This document shows positions 55,410 to 64,000 of a DNA stretch of 64,000 nucleotides, one piece after another. The position numbers and the translations under genes are program-made. The DNA lies in the NCBI GenBank assembly GCA_015485155.1, contig WFUF01000003.1:124001-188000 (forward strand). The letters run 5' to 3'. The notes below the pieces were generated by a model, which searched no databases, had not been told where the DNA came from, and saw nothing but the letters and a program-made list of their open reading frames with translations. Each line of letters begins with the position of its first letter. Within the stretch, counting starts at the first letter, position 1. The DNA is from Robiginitomaculum sp. (lineage in GTDB: Bacteria > Pseudomonadota > Alphaproteobacteria > Caulobacterales > Maricaulaceae).

Positions 55410-56768
55410 TTATCTGCTCGCCGGCAATATCACCTCTACCAATAAGCCGCCATGGGAAGAATCATCTAATCGGATATGTCCTCCGTGAGACTGCACTGCA
55501 TCTCTGGCAATAGACAGCCCAAGGCCCACACCCTCTGTATTCAGGTTTCTGGCTTCATCAAGTCGGTTGAAGGGACGAAAAGCCTGCTCGCGGGCGTTTT
55601 TTGGAATTCCCGGCCCATTGTCCTCAATAATAATAAAAATCATATCATCATTCGTATATGCGCTAACCCAGACCTTATCTGCGTATCGCACTGCATTTTC
55701 CAGAATATTGGTAAGGCAGCGCTCAATGCTTTGGGCCCTTACTCGCACCATTAGTGATGCGCTGACATCCAGCTTGGCCAATTGTTCTTCGGTGAGCAAT
55801 TGCGCAACCAGTTCACGCAACATTTCTGATATATCAAGCTTTACTGATTCTGCTTCTGATTCGCCTTGAGCAAAATCAAGATAACCCTCAAGCATTTCCT
55901 GCATTCGCTGCAAGTCCTTGCGGGCAGCATCCAGCTCCGGGGTTTTTTCCATCATGGCAAATTGCAATTTAAGACGGGTTAGCGGGGTACGCAAATCATG
56001 ACTGACCCCGGCCAACATTTCTGTTCGCTGGGCAACAAATCGCGAAATTCGCTCACGCATTTTGATAAAGGCTTCAGAGGCCTGCCGAACCTCTGTGGGG
56101 CCGCTGGCCTTAAAGTTCGGCATATCCAGCCCCTTGCCCAGCCGATCGGCTGCCTTGGACAATTGCAAAATTGGCCGCAACTGAATACGGGTAAACAACA
56201 AAACAACAGCCATCAATATCAAGGTAGCTGCCACCAACCATGCTACAAAAATATCTCCGGTGGTGGCATAGACCTTATCGCGAGGTGCAATGAAACGCAT
56301 AACATCCTTTCCCACCTGCACCCGGATATCCACATATGCCGGAAACCGGTTGGTATCGAACCAGAACGGCAAGACAAGTTTAGCCGCCAAAGCCCGGCGC
56401 AAGGTGCGATCAAGCGGAGAATTGAACGACGAATGTGTACTGGTCGGCAGTTCTTCATCAAGCATTAGCGCAACACTCAAATTCATTTTTTCCAGTGACA
56501 GTTTTTGAACCTTTTGCAGACCCTGCATCGTCGGATTTTCAGAATACAACTCCAGCACCACAGAAATATCACCCACCACCCCTTCAGAAAGCGATGTGCT
56601 TGCCGATTGCCAATGCCGATCAAAAAACATGAAAACAACTGCTATCTGCATCACCAATACCGGCAAGGCAACAATAAGCATCGACCTGCCAAAAAGAGTT
56701 TTTGGCGTATAATCACGCAAAGCAGGCAGGCGCTTTCTCAGTTTGCGCCAAAGTGGAGCCACAGTCAC
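55410..56768 (-). CDS. EnvZ-type sensor histidine kinase
   Basis: A 452-residue membrane sensor. TM1 is about 29-49, a periplasmic loop follows to 172, TM2 is 173-193, then HAMP (RPILQLSKAADRL). The phospho-acceptor is His257 in GVSHDLRTPLTRLKLQ. The N box is LTNILENAVRYA, G1 EDNGPGIP and G2 GVGLGLSIARDAV. This is the EnvZ pattern. It overlaps the response-regulator gene by four bases (ATGA), and the two form one system. The stimulus is unknown; osmotic or envelope sensing is a guess from the family. Confidence 0.93.
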   Translation of the reverse strand: MTVAPLWRKLRKRLPALRDYTPKTLFGRSMLIVALPVLVMQIAVVFMFFDRHWQSASTSLSEGVVGDISVVLELYSENPTMQGLQKVQKLSLEKMNLSVALMLDEELPTSTHSSFNSPLDRTLRRALAAKLVLPFWFDTNRFPAYVDIRVQVGKDVMRFIAPRDKVYATTGDIFVAWLVAATLILMAVVLLFTRIQLRPILQLSKAADRLGKGLDMPNFKASGPTEVRQASEAFIKMRERISRFVAQRTEMLAGVSHDLRTPLTRLKLQFAMMEKTPELDAARKDLQRMQEMLEGYLDFAQGESEAESVKLDISEMLRELVAQLLTEEQLAKLDVSASLMVRVRAQSIERCLTNILENAVRYADKVWVSAYTNDDMIFIIIEDNGPGIPKNAREQAFRPFNRLDEARNLNTEGVGLGLSIARDAVQSHGGHIRLDDSSHGGLLVEVILPASR

Positions 56769-57490
56769 CGGTTCTGTTCTGGTTGCTGATCTTCTGCAAA
56801 TTCCGGACGCGCCAACAACCGGTATCCGGAACCGCGCACGGTTTGCAGAAATCTGGGGTTTTTGGGATCAGCCTCAATCTTCCGGCGCAAGCGGGCCATT
56901 TGCACATCAACCGAACGCTCTGCAGCATCCGTGTCCTCGGACAGGCTTAAACGCGAAACTGGCTCGCCGGGTGTTTTGGCCAGCGCGCTCAATAAATTGG
57001 CCTCACTGTCAGTAAGAGAAACCCTGCCCCCTGGTCCTTGCAGGTCTCTGGTCGCCGGATTGAACTTCCAGTCACCAAACACCAAAATGCTACCATCAAG
57101 CTCAAAGCGCAAAGAACGCCGCAAAATCGCCTGAATACGCAAGACAAGTTCTTCCGGTTCAAAGGGTTTTACCAGATAGTCATCAGCACCCAGCCGCAAG
57201 CCCTCAATCCGTTCATCAGCCTCTGCCCGTGCCGTAAGCAGCAAAATCGGAATATTTCCCTGCTCGCGCAAACTGTTTGTCAGCTCCAGCCCGCTTTCAC
57301 CGGGCATCATGATATCAATGATCAGCAGATCAAAATGCAAGGTCTCCATTAACTTTCTGGCTTTGGCGGCATTGGCGGCCGAAGACACCCTGAAACCATG
57401 ACTGCTAAGATACTTTTTTAGCAAGCTGCGAATTCGATTGTCATCATCCACAACCAGCAAATGATTTTCAAAATCCGGTTTTTGAATCAT
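56765..57490 (-). CDS. OmpR-family response regulator
   Basis: A 241-residue regulator: receiver domain with acidic pocket VVDDDNRI and phospho-Asp59 in LLIIDIMMPGESG, Lys in LVKPFEPEEL, then an OmpR-type winged helix (VSLTDSEANLLSALAKTPGE; RSVDVQMARLRRKIEADP; VRGSGYRLLARP). It is first in the pair with the EnvZ-like kinase. Targets cannot be read from sequence. It is divergent from ilvE. Confidence 0.94.
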   Translation of the reverse strand: MIQKPDFENHLLVVDDDNRIRSLLKKYLSSHGFRVSSAANAAKARKLMETLHFDLLIIDIMMPGESGLELTNSLREQGNIPILLLTARAEADERIEGLRLGADDYLVKPFEPEELVLRIQAILRRSLRFELDGSILVFGDWKFNPATRDLQGPGGRVSLTDSEANLLSALAKTPGEPVSRLSLSEDTDAAERSVDVQMARLRRKIEADPKNPRFLQTVRGSGYRLLARPEFAEDQQPEQNR

Positions 57491-57598
57491 GATAATGGCC
57501 TGACTTGACAGTTAAACATACAGGGCCGACAACATCGGCCAGCCCAAGGGTAACAAGCCACGGCCCAATTGCAAAGAGCCACAGCAAAAGGGGAAAAG

Positions 57599-57636
57599 GC
57601 ATAAATCAGCCATGGGCGATTATTTATGCGTTTTTC
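57599..57636 (+). terminator. AT-rich hairpin with T-run ahead of ilvE
   Basis: GCATAAATC pairs with GATTATTTATGC (bulged) and is followed by GTTTTTC, about 15 bases before the ilvE start. A TTGACA lies upstream (57505-57510) and a perfect GGCCGA/TCGGCC hairpin at 57524-57540. It resembles a weak attenuator. I found no leader peptide rich in branched-chain codons. Confidence 0.3.
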
Positions 57637-57652
57637 CAACAGGATATCATAT

Positions 57653-58528
57653 ATGAGCAAAGTAATTCCATTTACTCAAACAACCGGAAATATTTGGATA
57701 AACGGCGAGATGATTCCGGTGGAAGATGCCAAAATCCCCTTATTATCCCATGGGCTGCACTATGGATCTACCGTGTTTGAAGGTGAACGCGCCTATGGCG
57801 GGGTTATTTTCAAGTCCGGACAACATACGAGCCGATTGATGAACTCCTGTCAGTTACTGGGGTTTGAACTGCCATTTGATTTTGACAGTTTTGAACAATC
57901 CAAAATGGATGTTTTGCAGGATTCCGGCTTAAAAGACGCATATATTCGTGCCATTGCCTGGCGCGGTTCCGGCGCTCTTGGGGTTGGTTCATCCAATAAT
58001 AAAATAAATGCCGCCATCGCGATCTGGCAGATGAGCCCATATTTTAATTCTGCCGATGGAATACGCCTGACAATTTCAATCTGGCGCAGACCCCCTGCGC
58101 AGTGTGCTCCGGTCAAAGCCAAGGCGGCGGGACTTTATGCCATATGCACCTTGTCCAAAGATGCCAGCCTATCAGCAGGATATGATGATGCCTTAATGCT
58201 CGATATCAAGGGTCGGATTGCAGAGTGCACCGGCGCCCATATATTCTTTGTGCAGGATAATCAGCTATTTACCCCAAAGGCGGACTGGATGATTGATGGC
58301 ATAACCCGGGCATCGGTAATGGAGATTGCCGATAAATTGCAAGTTCCGGTAGCTGAAACTTCCATTTTGCCTGAACAGATACCTGATTTTAGTGAAGCCT
58401 TTATTTGCGGATCTGCCGTTGAGATTGTACCGGTGCGAGAAATAGCCGGAACAGAATTTACCCCGGGAGAACTTACGCAAAAGATTATAAATGCTTATGA
58501 CAAAATGAAATATGGCCTCCCGTTTTAA
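57653..58528 (+). CDS. ilvE: branched-chain amino acid aminotransferase
   Basis: Fold-type IV PLP enzyme of 291 residues exchanging amino groups among Leu, Ile, Val and glutamate. The start MSKVIPFTQTTGNIWINGEM follows AGGAT at eight bases. Key blocks: SHGLHYGSTVFEGERAYGG, RAIAWRGSGALG, and PVKAKAAGLYAICTLSKDAS, whose Lys binds PLP, then GYDDALMLD and AECTGAHIF with ICGSAVEIVPVREI. A 4-amino-4-deoxychorismate lyase is the alternative in this fold, but the motifs favour IlvE. Confidence 0.9.
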   Translation: MSKVIPFTQTTGNIWINGEMIPVEDAKIPLLSHGLHYGSTVFEGERAYGGVIFKSGQHTSRLMNSCQLLGFELPFDFDSFEQSKMDVLQDSGLKDAYIRAIAWRGSGALGVGSSNNKINAAIAIWQMSPYFNSADGIRLTISIWRRPPAQCAPVKAKAAGLYAICTLSKDASLSAGYDDALMLDIKGRIAECTGAHIFFVQDNQLFTPKADWMIDGITRASVMEIADKLQVPVAETSILPEQIPDFSEAFICGSAVEIVPVREIAGTEFTPGELTQKIINAYDKMKYGLPF

Positions 58529-58546
58529 GGAGAGGCCAAATATTTC
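58511..58546. terminator. bidirectional terminator between ilvE and the chemoreceptor gene
   Basis: GGCCTC (58514-58519) pairs with GAGGCC (58532-58537), extended by inner CC/GG. The ilvE stop codon lies in the loop. AAATA and TTTCT sequences flank it on the two sides. Both genes end here, so it may serve both strands. Confidence 0.6.
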
Positions 58547-58566
58547 TACTTTTGTAAAATCAACGA

Positions 58567-59931
58567 TCAGGCAGCGCGAATTGTTTCTAAGAAGTCATGA
58601 ACCTTATTGGTAAGAATTTCGGTTTGCTTTCCGATCTCAACAGATGACTCAACCAAAGAAGCAGAAGCTGCGCCGGTTTCATTTGCCCCTTCCAATACGG
58701 CAACAATATTCCGTGACACGTCCTGAGTTCCCTCGGCAGCTTCATGGGTGTTGCGCGATATTTCCTGAGTGGCTGCTGATTGCTCTTCCACGGCGGCATT
58801 GATGGTCACCGAAACCTCATTCATCTCATCAATAGTGGATTGAATGGCGTTAATTGCTTCAACTGACTTGGTGGTAATGCCCTGCATTTCATTGATCTGA
58901 TGCGCAATATCCTCAGTGGCCTTGGCGGTTTGCGTCGCCAGTGATTTAACCTCTGCCGCAACAACTGCAAATCCACGCCCGGCCTCACCAGCCCGCGCTG
59001 ATTCAATTGTGGCATTTAGAGCCAGCAAGTTGGTTTGCTCGGCAATATCCGAAATCATATTCACAACTTCGCCGATTTTTTCTGCTGCTCTGGCCAGCGA
59101 CTCAATAGTGTCACTGGTTTCTCTGGCTCTTTCCACAGCCTGTGAGGCGATATTGGTGGAATGAGAAACCTGTTCGGCAATTTCGGAAACCGACTTGCCC
59201 ATTTCTTCGGTACTTGCTGCAACCACTGACACGTTGGCCGTGGCCTCTTCAGCAGCAGCCGAAACCGTGGTTGAACGGTGTGAGGTCTGCTCCGCCGTAG
59301 TTGACATTGCCTTGGCCGTGCTTTCCAGCTCATTGGCTGCGGCACTTACCGCTTCAACAGAACCCAACACGGTTTGTTCAAATGCATCAGCAAGTTCAGT
59401 GCGTTCCTTGACCTTTGATAGCTCAAGCTCTTCAAGATATATTGAAATTACCAGATCCATATCGAGCATGGCCGCTTTGCTCACAGCGGTAAGATAGCCA
59501 ATTCTTTTTTCAATGTTTTTGTCGGCACCAAAGTTGGCGCCAATGCCTTTATTGGTAAATTCTCTGGCGATGAAAGAAAGCAATTCTGTGGTAATAAATG
59601 TATAACCGGCAATATACCATCTGGGCTCAAGCCCTAAAACCGCATGAACCTTGCCAATTGCCCGCACAGATTCAAAATACTCATTATCAAATTTTCCAGA
59701 AGTAATACGCAGCCAGTGAGTTAATTGCTTGCTGCCGGCTCCTTTCATCTGTGCATCAGATTCAAAAAATCTCGCAACTTCCGGCCATTGCCTAATATGA
59801 TCATAAAAGCGATCCAAAATCCCCGGTAATTTGTCTTTTACATGCGATTGGAAATCAGCCAATGCATCTCTTGTCTCCTGATCAATTCGCAAGAACCGCA
59901 AACGATCCGACAAAGTTTCTATTCCTGCCAT
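58567..59931 (-). CDS. globin-coupled methyl-accepting chemotaxis protein
   Basis: A soluble 454-residue chemoreceptor. Residues 1-165 are a globin-coupled sensor domain ([17 protein letters not shown], proximal haem His96 in [18 protein letters not shown]). Residues 205-454 form the MCP signalling domain with the hairpin tip region [20 protein letters not shown] and [15 protein letters not shown]. No membrane helix is seen. The start is the ATG at 59931, six bases after AGGAG. Such HemAT-like proteins sense oxygen and talk to CheA; no chemotaxis gene is nearby. Confidence 0.93.
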   Translation of the reverse strand: MAGIETLSDRLRFLRIDQETRDALADFQSHVKDKLPGILDRFYDHIRQWPEVARFFESDAQMKGAGSKQLTHWLRITSGKFDNEYFESVRAIGKVHAVLGLEPRWYIAGYTFITTELLSFIAREFTNKGIGANFGADKNIEKRIGYLTAVSKAAMLDMDLVISIYLEELELSKVKERTELADAFEQTVLGSVEAVSAAANELESTAKAMSTTAEQTSHRSTTVSAAAEEATANVSVVAASTEEMGKSVSEIAEQVSHSTNIASQAVERARETSDTIESLARAAEKIGEVVNMISDIAEQTNLLALNATIESARAGEAGRGFAVVAAEVKSLATQTAKATEDIAHQINEMQGITTKSVEAINAIQSTIDEMNEVSVTINAAVEEQSAATQEISRNTHEAAEGTQDVSRNIVAVLEGANETGAASASLVESSVEIGKQTEILTNKVHDFLETIRAA

Positions 59932-60085
59932 ACTCAACTCCTGATTGTTTTGGCTGGCGGTCACAACAGACCCTTAGCCTCCCCGTATTGCTTCGGTTCT
60001 GCTCTGCTTTTGGTTACTAAAGTGTTAGCAAATCCGGGTTTTTGCCGGTTTCAGACGGATTTATACACTTTTTAGGTGTAAAGAC

Positions 60086-60631
60086 CTAGCTTGTACGCGC
60101 AAAGCCAATTACATAATCTACCAGGGAATAACAGGTGACAATCGCAGCAATTGCAACAAGCCACAAATTCCAATCAGCAGCAAATCCGCTTGCAAACAAT
60201 ACCAATACCAGTATCTGCACCGCCCCTTGAACCACAGCCTTGAACTTGCCTGACCATCTGGCGCCAACACTCACCCCGCGACCAGCAGCAGCAATTCGGG
60301 CATAGGAGACAATAATATCACGAAATACAAATGGTAAAATCAGCCATAATGGTATCCAGCCAGCAGCAGCAAAGCCCAAAAACACCGTAAGCCGGTACAG
60401 GCTATCACACAGCGGGTCCAAAGCTGCGCCCAGCTCAGAGCTCATACCAAGTTTTCTGGCTAAAAATCCGTCGGCCAGATCAGTAATTTCACCAAGAATT
60501 GCCAAAGCAACCAAAATCCAGGCCCAGCCAGCCGCATCACTTGCGAGCATCCAGTACATAACAAGGCCAAGCAATACTCTGGAAAGAGTAAGCACGTTGG
60601 GCAGGGTAATTAAATGATCATTACTGGTCAT
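60086..60631 (-). CDS. pgsA: CDP-alcohol phosphatidyltransferase, probable PgsA
   Basis: A 181-residue inner-membrane enzyme with about five helices and the family motif DLADGFLARKLGMSSELG followed by AALDPLCDS (D-x2-DG-x2-AR-x8-G-x3-D-x3-D), then FRDIIVS and GKFKAVVQG, which recall E. coli PgsA. It should make phosphatidylglycerophosphate from CDP-diacylglycerol. The pairing uvrC-pgsA is conserved in proteobacteria; here a HAD phosphatase gene lies between and overlaps it (ATGA). Confidence 0.88.
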   Translation of the reverse strand: MTSNDHLITLPNVLTLSRVLLGLVMYWMLASDAAGWAWILVALAILGEITDLADGFLARKLGMSSELGAALDPLCDSLYRLTVFLGFAAAGWIPLWLILPFVFRDIIVSYARIAAAGRGVSVGARWSGKFKAVVQGAVQILVLVLFASGFAADWNLWLVAIAAIVTCYSLVDYVIGFARTS

Positions 60632-61446
60632 GAATTTTCTCGTTTAATAAGATAAGAATGGTCTTGTAAAATCCGGGCAGCAACCTCCAAAAAACCATCG
60701 GCGCCATCACCTTTGGTCAAATATTTGGGCATGTCCTCTGCCTCCATTGAATATTCGGTTACACTTTTCATACCGACGGACAAATCAAAACGCCTGAACA
60801 TTGGTGCATCATTGGGGGAATCCCCTGTATAAATTGCCTTATCCAATATATCTTGCACATGCGTATTAAACTCATCAGCAAGTAATCGCTCAAACATGGA
60901 AAGCTTGTCATAACTGCCTATCCAGGCATTGACGTGAATGGAACTGACCTTGGCTGTTGCGCCCATTCCGATAAACCGGCTACAGATTTGTTCAGCCACC
61001 TTTAACGGCAATGGCGCAACATCCTCGGCAAAATCCACCGCCACATCAGTAGCGCGCCACGGATTATCCTCGGCCAGAGCTGTGCCGGGAAATTCCGCCA
61101 CTATTTTTTCTGCCATACTTGATAATCTGACAAGATTGGCAGCACGCGTGGCGGCATTATCAACCCAGACCCGTTTAATAGAACCGCCCTCAGGCTTAAA
61201 ATAAAAAGAGCCATTTTCGCCAACCACAGCATCCACTGGCCAGAAGCGTGCAATCATATCGCACCAGCCCGCTGGCCGGCCGGTTATTAAAATCACCAGG
61301 GTGCCTGTTGCTCTTATGGCTTGCAAAGACGAATATACCTTAGCCGGCAACACTCCGTGCAGGGTTAAGGTGTCATCAATGTCCGAAACCAGAAACCCAA
61401 GACCACCCACATATTTTTGGGGCATTTGCGCAAAAGGCTTCATCAA
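60628..61446 (-). CDS. HAD-superfamily phosphatase (IIB type)
   Basis: A 272-residue HAD hydrolase. Motif I is VSDIDDTLT (nucleophile Asp22, Asp24), motif II ILITGRP, motif III Lys in YDKLSMFERLL and motif IV TGDSPNDAPMF. The cap is of the C2B type seen in mannosyl-3-phosphoglycerate and trehalose-phosphate phosphatases and Cof proteins. It overlaps pgsA by four bases and follows uvrC by 15 bases. A role in dephosphorylating phosphatidylglycerophosphate is possible from position, but the fold suggests a soluble sugar phosphate. Confidence 0.8.
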   Translation of the reverse strand: MMKPFAQMPQKYVGGLGFLVSDIDDTLTLHGVLPAKVYSSLQAIRATGTLVILITGRPAGWCDMIARFWPVDAVVGENGSFYFKPEGGSIKRVWVDNAATRAANLVRLSSMAEKIVAEFPGTALAEDNPWRATDVAVDFAEDVAPLPLKVAEQICSRFIGMGATAKVSSIHVNAWIGSYDKLSMFERLLADEFNTHVQDILDKAIYTGDSPNDAPMFRRFDLSVGMKSVTEYSMEAEDMPKYLTKGDGADGFLEVAARILQDHSYLIKRENS

Positions 61447-61461
61447 GCTTGTACCTGCCTG

Positions 61462-63318
61462 TTAAACCTGCTCATGAAACCAGTCATAAATTGTCCTTGC
61501 CATTTGTTTAGATAATCCTCTTACCTGCTCCAGATCAGCAAGGGAAGCTCCAGCTACCTGTTTTGCCGAACCAAAATGAGCAAGGATTGCCCGCTTTCGT
61601 ATTGGGCCGATACCTGGAATATTGTCCAGCGGACTTTTTACCATTGCACTGGAGCGCCGGGCCCGATGCACACCAATGGCATAACGATGCGCCTCGTCAC
61701 GCAATTGCTGTAAATAGTATAATACCGGATCATTGTGCGCTAATCTAAATGGCTGTTTGCCGGGCAGAAAAAACTGCTCACGGCCGGCATCGCGATCCTT
61801 GCCCTTGGCAATGGCCGCCACATTTATCTGATCTGTCAGATCCAAATCTTCCAGAACTGTAAGCACTGCGGATAATTGCCCGGCACCGCCATCAACCAAT
61901 ACCAGATCAGGTATTTGTGCTGTCCCGGCCTTTATTTCTTTGGTTAAACGTGAAAAACGCCGCTTAAAAACCTCTTTCATCATTCCAAAGTCATCACCCG
62001 GACTTAAATCCTTACTCCTAACATTAAATTTTCGATATTTGCTTTTTTCAAAACCATCTGGTCCGGCAACAATCATTCCGCCAACTGCATGGGTGCCGGA
62101 AACATGTGAATTATCATAAACTTCAATACGAAGTGGGGGATGATGCAGCCCAAACACCTGTTGCACCCCGGACAATTGCTTTACTCTGCTGGCGTTAGCT
62201 GCCAAATGTCGCTCCAGAGCATTTTTTGCGTTCAACCGGGCATTTTCCACCAATTTGGCCTTTTCTCCCTGTTTGGGGCGGACAATACGCACATTGCGCC
62301 CGGCGCGGACTGAGAGCGCTTCAGCCAGAATTTTGCTTTCAGGCATATCAACATTCACCAAAACCAAAGCAGGAGGAGTTTTGTTTTCATAAAACTGTCC
62401 CAGAAATGCCTGTAAAACATCCCCCGGGCTTTGTTCCTTATCATGCCGTGGAAAAAATGCCCGCTCCCCCCAATTCTGCCCGGCGCGAAAGAAAAACACC
62501 CGAACACAACTATAGCCACCGATCATTTCAATGGCGGCAATATCCGCCTCTGCCACATGGCGCGGATTAACAATCTGATTTGCCGTAATCACCGCCAAAG
62601 CCCGGATGCGATCACGCAAATCCCCGGCTTTCTCATAATCATGCACCTGCGCCGCCAGTTGCATTTGCTCATTTAACTGCTGGTTCAATCCTGTGGATTT
62701 ACCGCGAAGGAAGTTCGTGGCCTGCACAACCAATTCGGCATAATCTTCGGGTAGTATTTCGCCAGTACAAGGCCCTGAACAGCGCTTTATCTGAAACTGC
62801 ATGCATGGACGGGTGCGACTTTCAAACATTGAATCCGAACAGTTTCTGAGCAAAAATGCTTTTTGCAAGGTGTCCAACGTACGGTGTACGGCTGCGGCAC
62901 TGGCAAAGGGGCCAAAATATTCACCAGCATGTTTGCGCCGCCCCCGGTGTTTAAGGATTTGTGGTGCCTTGTGATCTGTGCGGATCAGAATATTCAAAAA
63001 CGACTTATCATCACGAAGCAGGATATTATATCTTGGCTTTAGGCGCTTGATGAGATTACTCTCCAGCAGCAAGGCCTGTGACTCGGTCTCGGTCAGGATA
63101 AATTCCATGGTGTAAGTGGCGCTGATTACCCGCTGTATGCGCCTGGGGTGGCCCTTTAGCTTGGTATATGCCGCCACCCGCTTTTTCAAAGACTTTGCCT
63201 TGCCCACATAAAGCACATTTTTGTCTTTATCGAGCATTCGATACACCCCCGGCGCCATAGGCAAGTCGGCCACATATTGTTGAATACGATCTGCGCCAGA
63301 TTTTGTGTCTTTATTCAT
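61462..63318 (-). CDS. uvrC: UvrABC system protein C
   Basis: Excision nuclease of 618 residues. The GIY-YIG domain begins LPMAPGVYRMLDKDKNVLYV with GKAKSLKKRV, the cysteine block is CMQFQIKRCSGPC, then the UVR domain for UvrB contact (AAQVHDYEKAGDLRDRIRAL), the RNase H-like endonuclease (VYDNSHVSGTHAVGGMIV, LVDGGAGQLSA) and the C-terminal helix-hairpin-helix pair. I start it at the ATG at 63318; the longer GTG start at 63387 would add a hydrophobic leader that makes no sense for this cytoplasmic protein. Confidence 0.97.
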   Translation of the reverse strand: MNKDTKSGADRIQQYVADLPMAPGVYRMLDKDKNVLYVGKAKSLKKRVAAYTKLKGHPRRIQRVISATYTMEFILTETESQALLLESNLIKRLKPRYNILLRDDKSFLNILIRTDHKAPQILKHRGRRKHAGEYFGPFASAAAVHRTLDTLQKAFLLRNCSDSMFESRTRPCMQFQIKRCSGPCTGEILPEDYAELVVQATNFLRGKSTGLNQQLNEQMQLAAQVHDYEKAGDLRDRIRALAVITANQIVNPRHVAEADIAAIEMIGGYSCVRVFFFRAGQNWGERAFFPRHDKEQSPGDVLQAFLGQFYENKTPPALVLVNVDMPESKILAEALSVRAGRNVRIVRPKQGEKAKLVENARLNAKNALERHLAANASRVKQLSGVQQVFGLHHPPLRIEVYDNSHVSGTHAVGGMIVAGPDGFEKSKYRKFNVRSKDLSPGDDFGMMKEVFKRRFSRLTKEIKAGTAQIPDLVLVDGGAGQLSAVLTVLEDLDLTDQINVAAIAKGKDRDAGREQFFLPGKQPFRLAHNDPVLYYLQQLRDEAHRYAIGVHRARRSSAMVKSPLDNIPGIGPIRKRAILAHFGSAKQVAGASLADLEQVRGLSKQMARTIYDWFHEQV

Positions 63319-63470
63319 GAAAAACAGCATAAATGGAACCGCAACCAATGTCATCAGGACAGAATAGGCAATGGTCTTGAACCGCACTCTTTTGCAAGCT
63401 ATATTCAGAGAATAAAGCGGATCGGCAATTGTCGATATTATCTTATCTTAACGTGAGACGAATACCCGAA

Positions 63471-63944
63471 ATGAGCAAAGTACCAATGACCGTTGAGGGA
63501 CATTTGGCCCTTGATGAAGAATTAAAATTCCTGACCAGCAAGGAACGCCCACAAATAATTGCGGCGATTGCAGAGGCTCGTGAACATGGCGATCTGAAAG
63601 AAAATGCCGAATATCACGCAGCAAAAGAGCGACAAGGATTTGTGGAAGCCAGAATCAAGGATCTGGAGGCCAAGCTGTCACGAGCCCAGATAATTGATGC
63701 GGCAACCATGAGCGGAAATGTGGTTAAATTTGGTGCCACCGTTACGGTAATTGATGAAGATACCGAAGAAGAGCACACCTACAAAATCGTTGGTGAAGAC
63801 GAAGCCGAGGTAACTCTTGGAAAGGTTTCGATTACTTCTCCTATTGCCCGCGCCCTGATCTCCAAAGAGGTGGGCGATGTTGTTGAAGTGCGCGCTCCTG
63901 CGGGATTGCGGTCTCTTGAAATTTGTGAGGTAAACTGGGTGTGA
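63471..63944 (+). CDS. greA: transcription elongation factor GreA
   Basis: A 157-residue factor that rescues backtracked RNA polymerase. The start [20 protein letters not shown] lines up with the family; an earlier TTG would add 14 non-conserved residues. The coiled coil tip carries [19 protein letters not shown] with the acidic pair that enters the polymerase channel. The C-terminal FKBP-like domain has [13 protein letters not shown] and ISTP-like [10 protein letters not shown]. It is divergent from uvrC. Confidence 0.98.
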   Translation: MSKVPMTVEGHLALDEELKFLTSKERPQIIAAIAEAREHGDLKENAEYHAAKERQGFVEARIKDLEAKLSRAQIIDAATMSGNVVKFGATVTVIDEDTEEEHTYKIVGEDEAEVTLGKVSITSPIARALISKEVGDVVEVRAPAGLRSLEICEVNWV

Positions 63945-64000
63945 AAGAAACCGGCGGGCGACTTGTAGTATGGACGATCAGTGATGGCCGAGCCGGAATT
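63941..64000 (+). CDS. start of an ELM1/DUF1022-family gene, cut by window end
   Basis: A GTG overlaps the greA stop as GTGA and opens a frame for all 20 remaining codons: [20 protein letters not shown]. The [11 protein letters not shown] block is the N-terminal signature of the ELM1 (DUF1022) glycosyltransferase-like family, whose plant member acts in mitochondrial fission. Only this beginning is present, so the call rests on one motif and the coupling to greA. Confidence 0.6.
   Translation, partial: MKETGGRLVVWTISDGRAGI

Overview
The window reads as chromosomal DNA of a free-living alphaproteobacterium of moderate GC. The evidence is the glyQ-glyS-ppdK cluster, an ETF-quinone oxidoreductase, the alphaproteobacterial SerC type with a serC leader RNA, the yidD/IscU-like/folE neighbourhood, a MidA-type methyltransferase next to lgt, UbiK, an ELM1-family gene after greA, and intergenic palindromes like those known in Rhizobiales and relatives. 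I place it near Hyphomonadales/Caulobacterales/Parvularculales with low certainty. No rRNA, tRNA, transposase, phage gene or CRISPR array was recognised.

Layout. 1-12.6 kb: a DciA/DUF721 gene cut by the window edge, a secreted peptidase with TPRs, a SleB-type wall hydrolase, ppdK-glyS-glyQ-trmN6-like, then polyprenyl diphosphate synthase, a WecA/MraY-type transferase and ispE. 12.6-21 kb: TPR lipoprotein, ETF-QO, purA, a PagL-like lipid A deacylase, and serA-serC behind a serC leader. 21-28.5 kb: a tightly overlapping cysS, IscU-like, yidD, thrS, O-antigen ligase and glycosyltransferase series, then folE behind a candidate THF-II riboswitch. 28.6-36.2 kb: MBL-fold lipoprotein, YebC, a proton-channel/OmpA pair, MscS, and a porin with two monohaem cytochromes c. 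36.2-36.9 kb has no gene but contains a phased hexamer array and a boxA-like leader.

36.9-46.5 kb is the most distinctive part. It is one compact histidine operon in the enteric order G-D-C-B-H-A-F-IE, headed by a TrpR-like regulator with its own palindrome. HisG is the long form, HisI-HisE are fused, and HisC and HisB are fused in one frame. Divergent from it lies a fused aspartate kinase/diaminopimelate decarboxylase. Alphaproteobacteria usually have scattered his genes, short HisG with HisZ, and separate LysC and LysA. The block therefore looks imported from, or shared with, a gammaproteobacterial (Xanthomonas-like) arrangement.

46.5-64 kb: processive glycosyltransferase, PIF1-like helicase, prs, pgeF-midA-lgt, ubiK, YbjN-proC, an EnvZ/OmpR pair, ilvE, a globin-coupled chemoreceptor, uvrC-HAD phosphatase-pgsA, greA, and the start of an ELM1-family gene.

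Six intergenic places carry one dispersed repeat family: a short hairpin of about 47 bp whose loop can hold zero to four copies of a second hairpin module. This nested, copy-variable structure and the HisC-HisB fusion are the two observations I would follow first.
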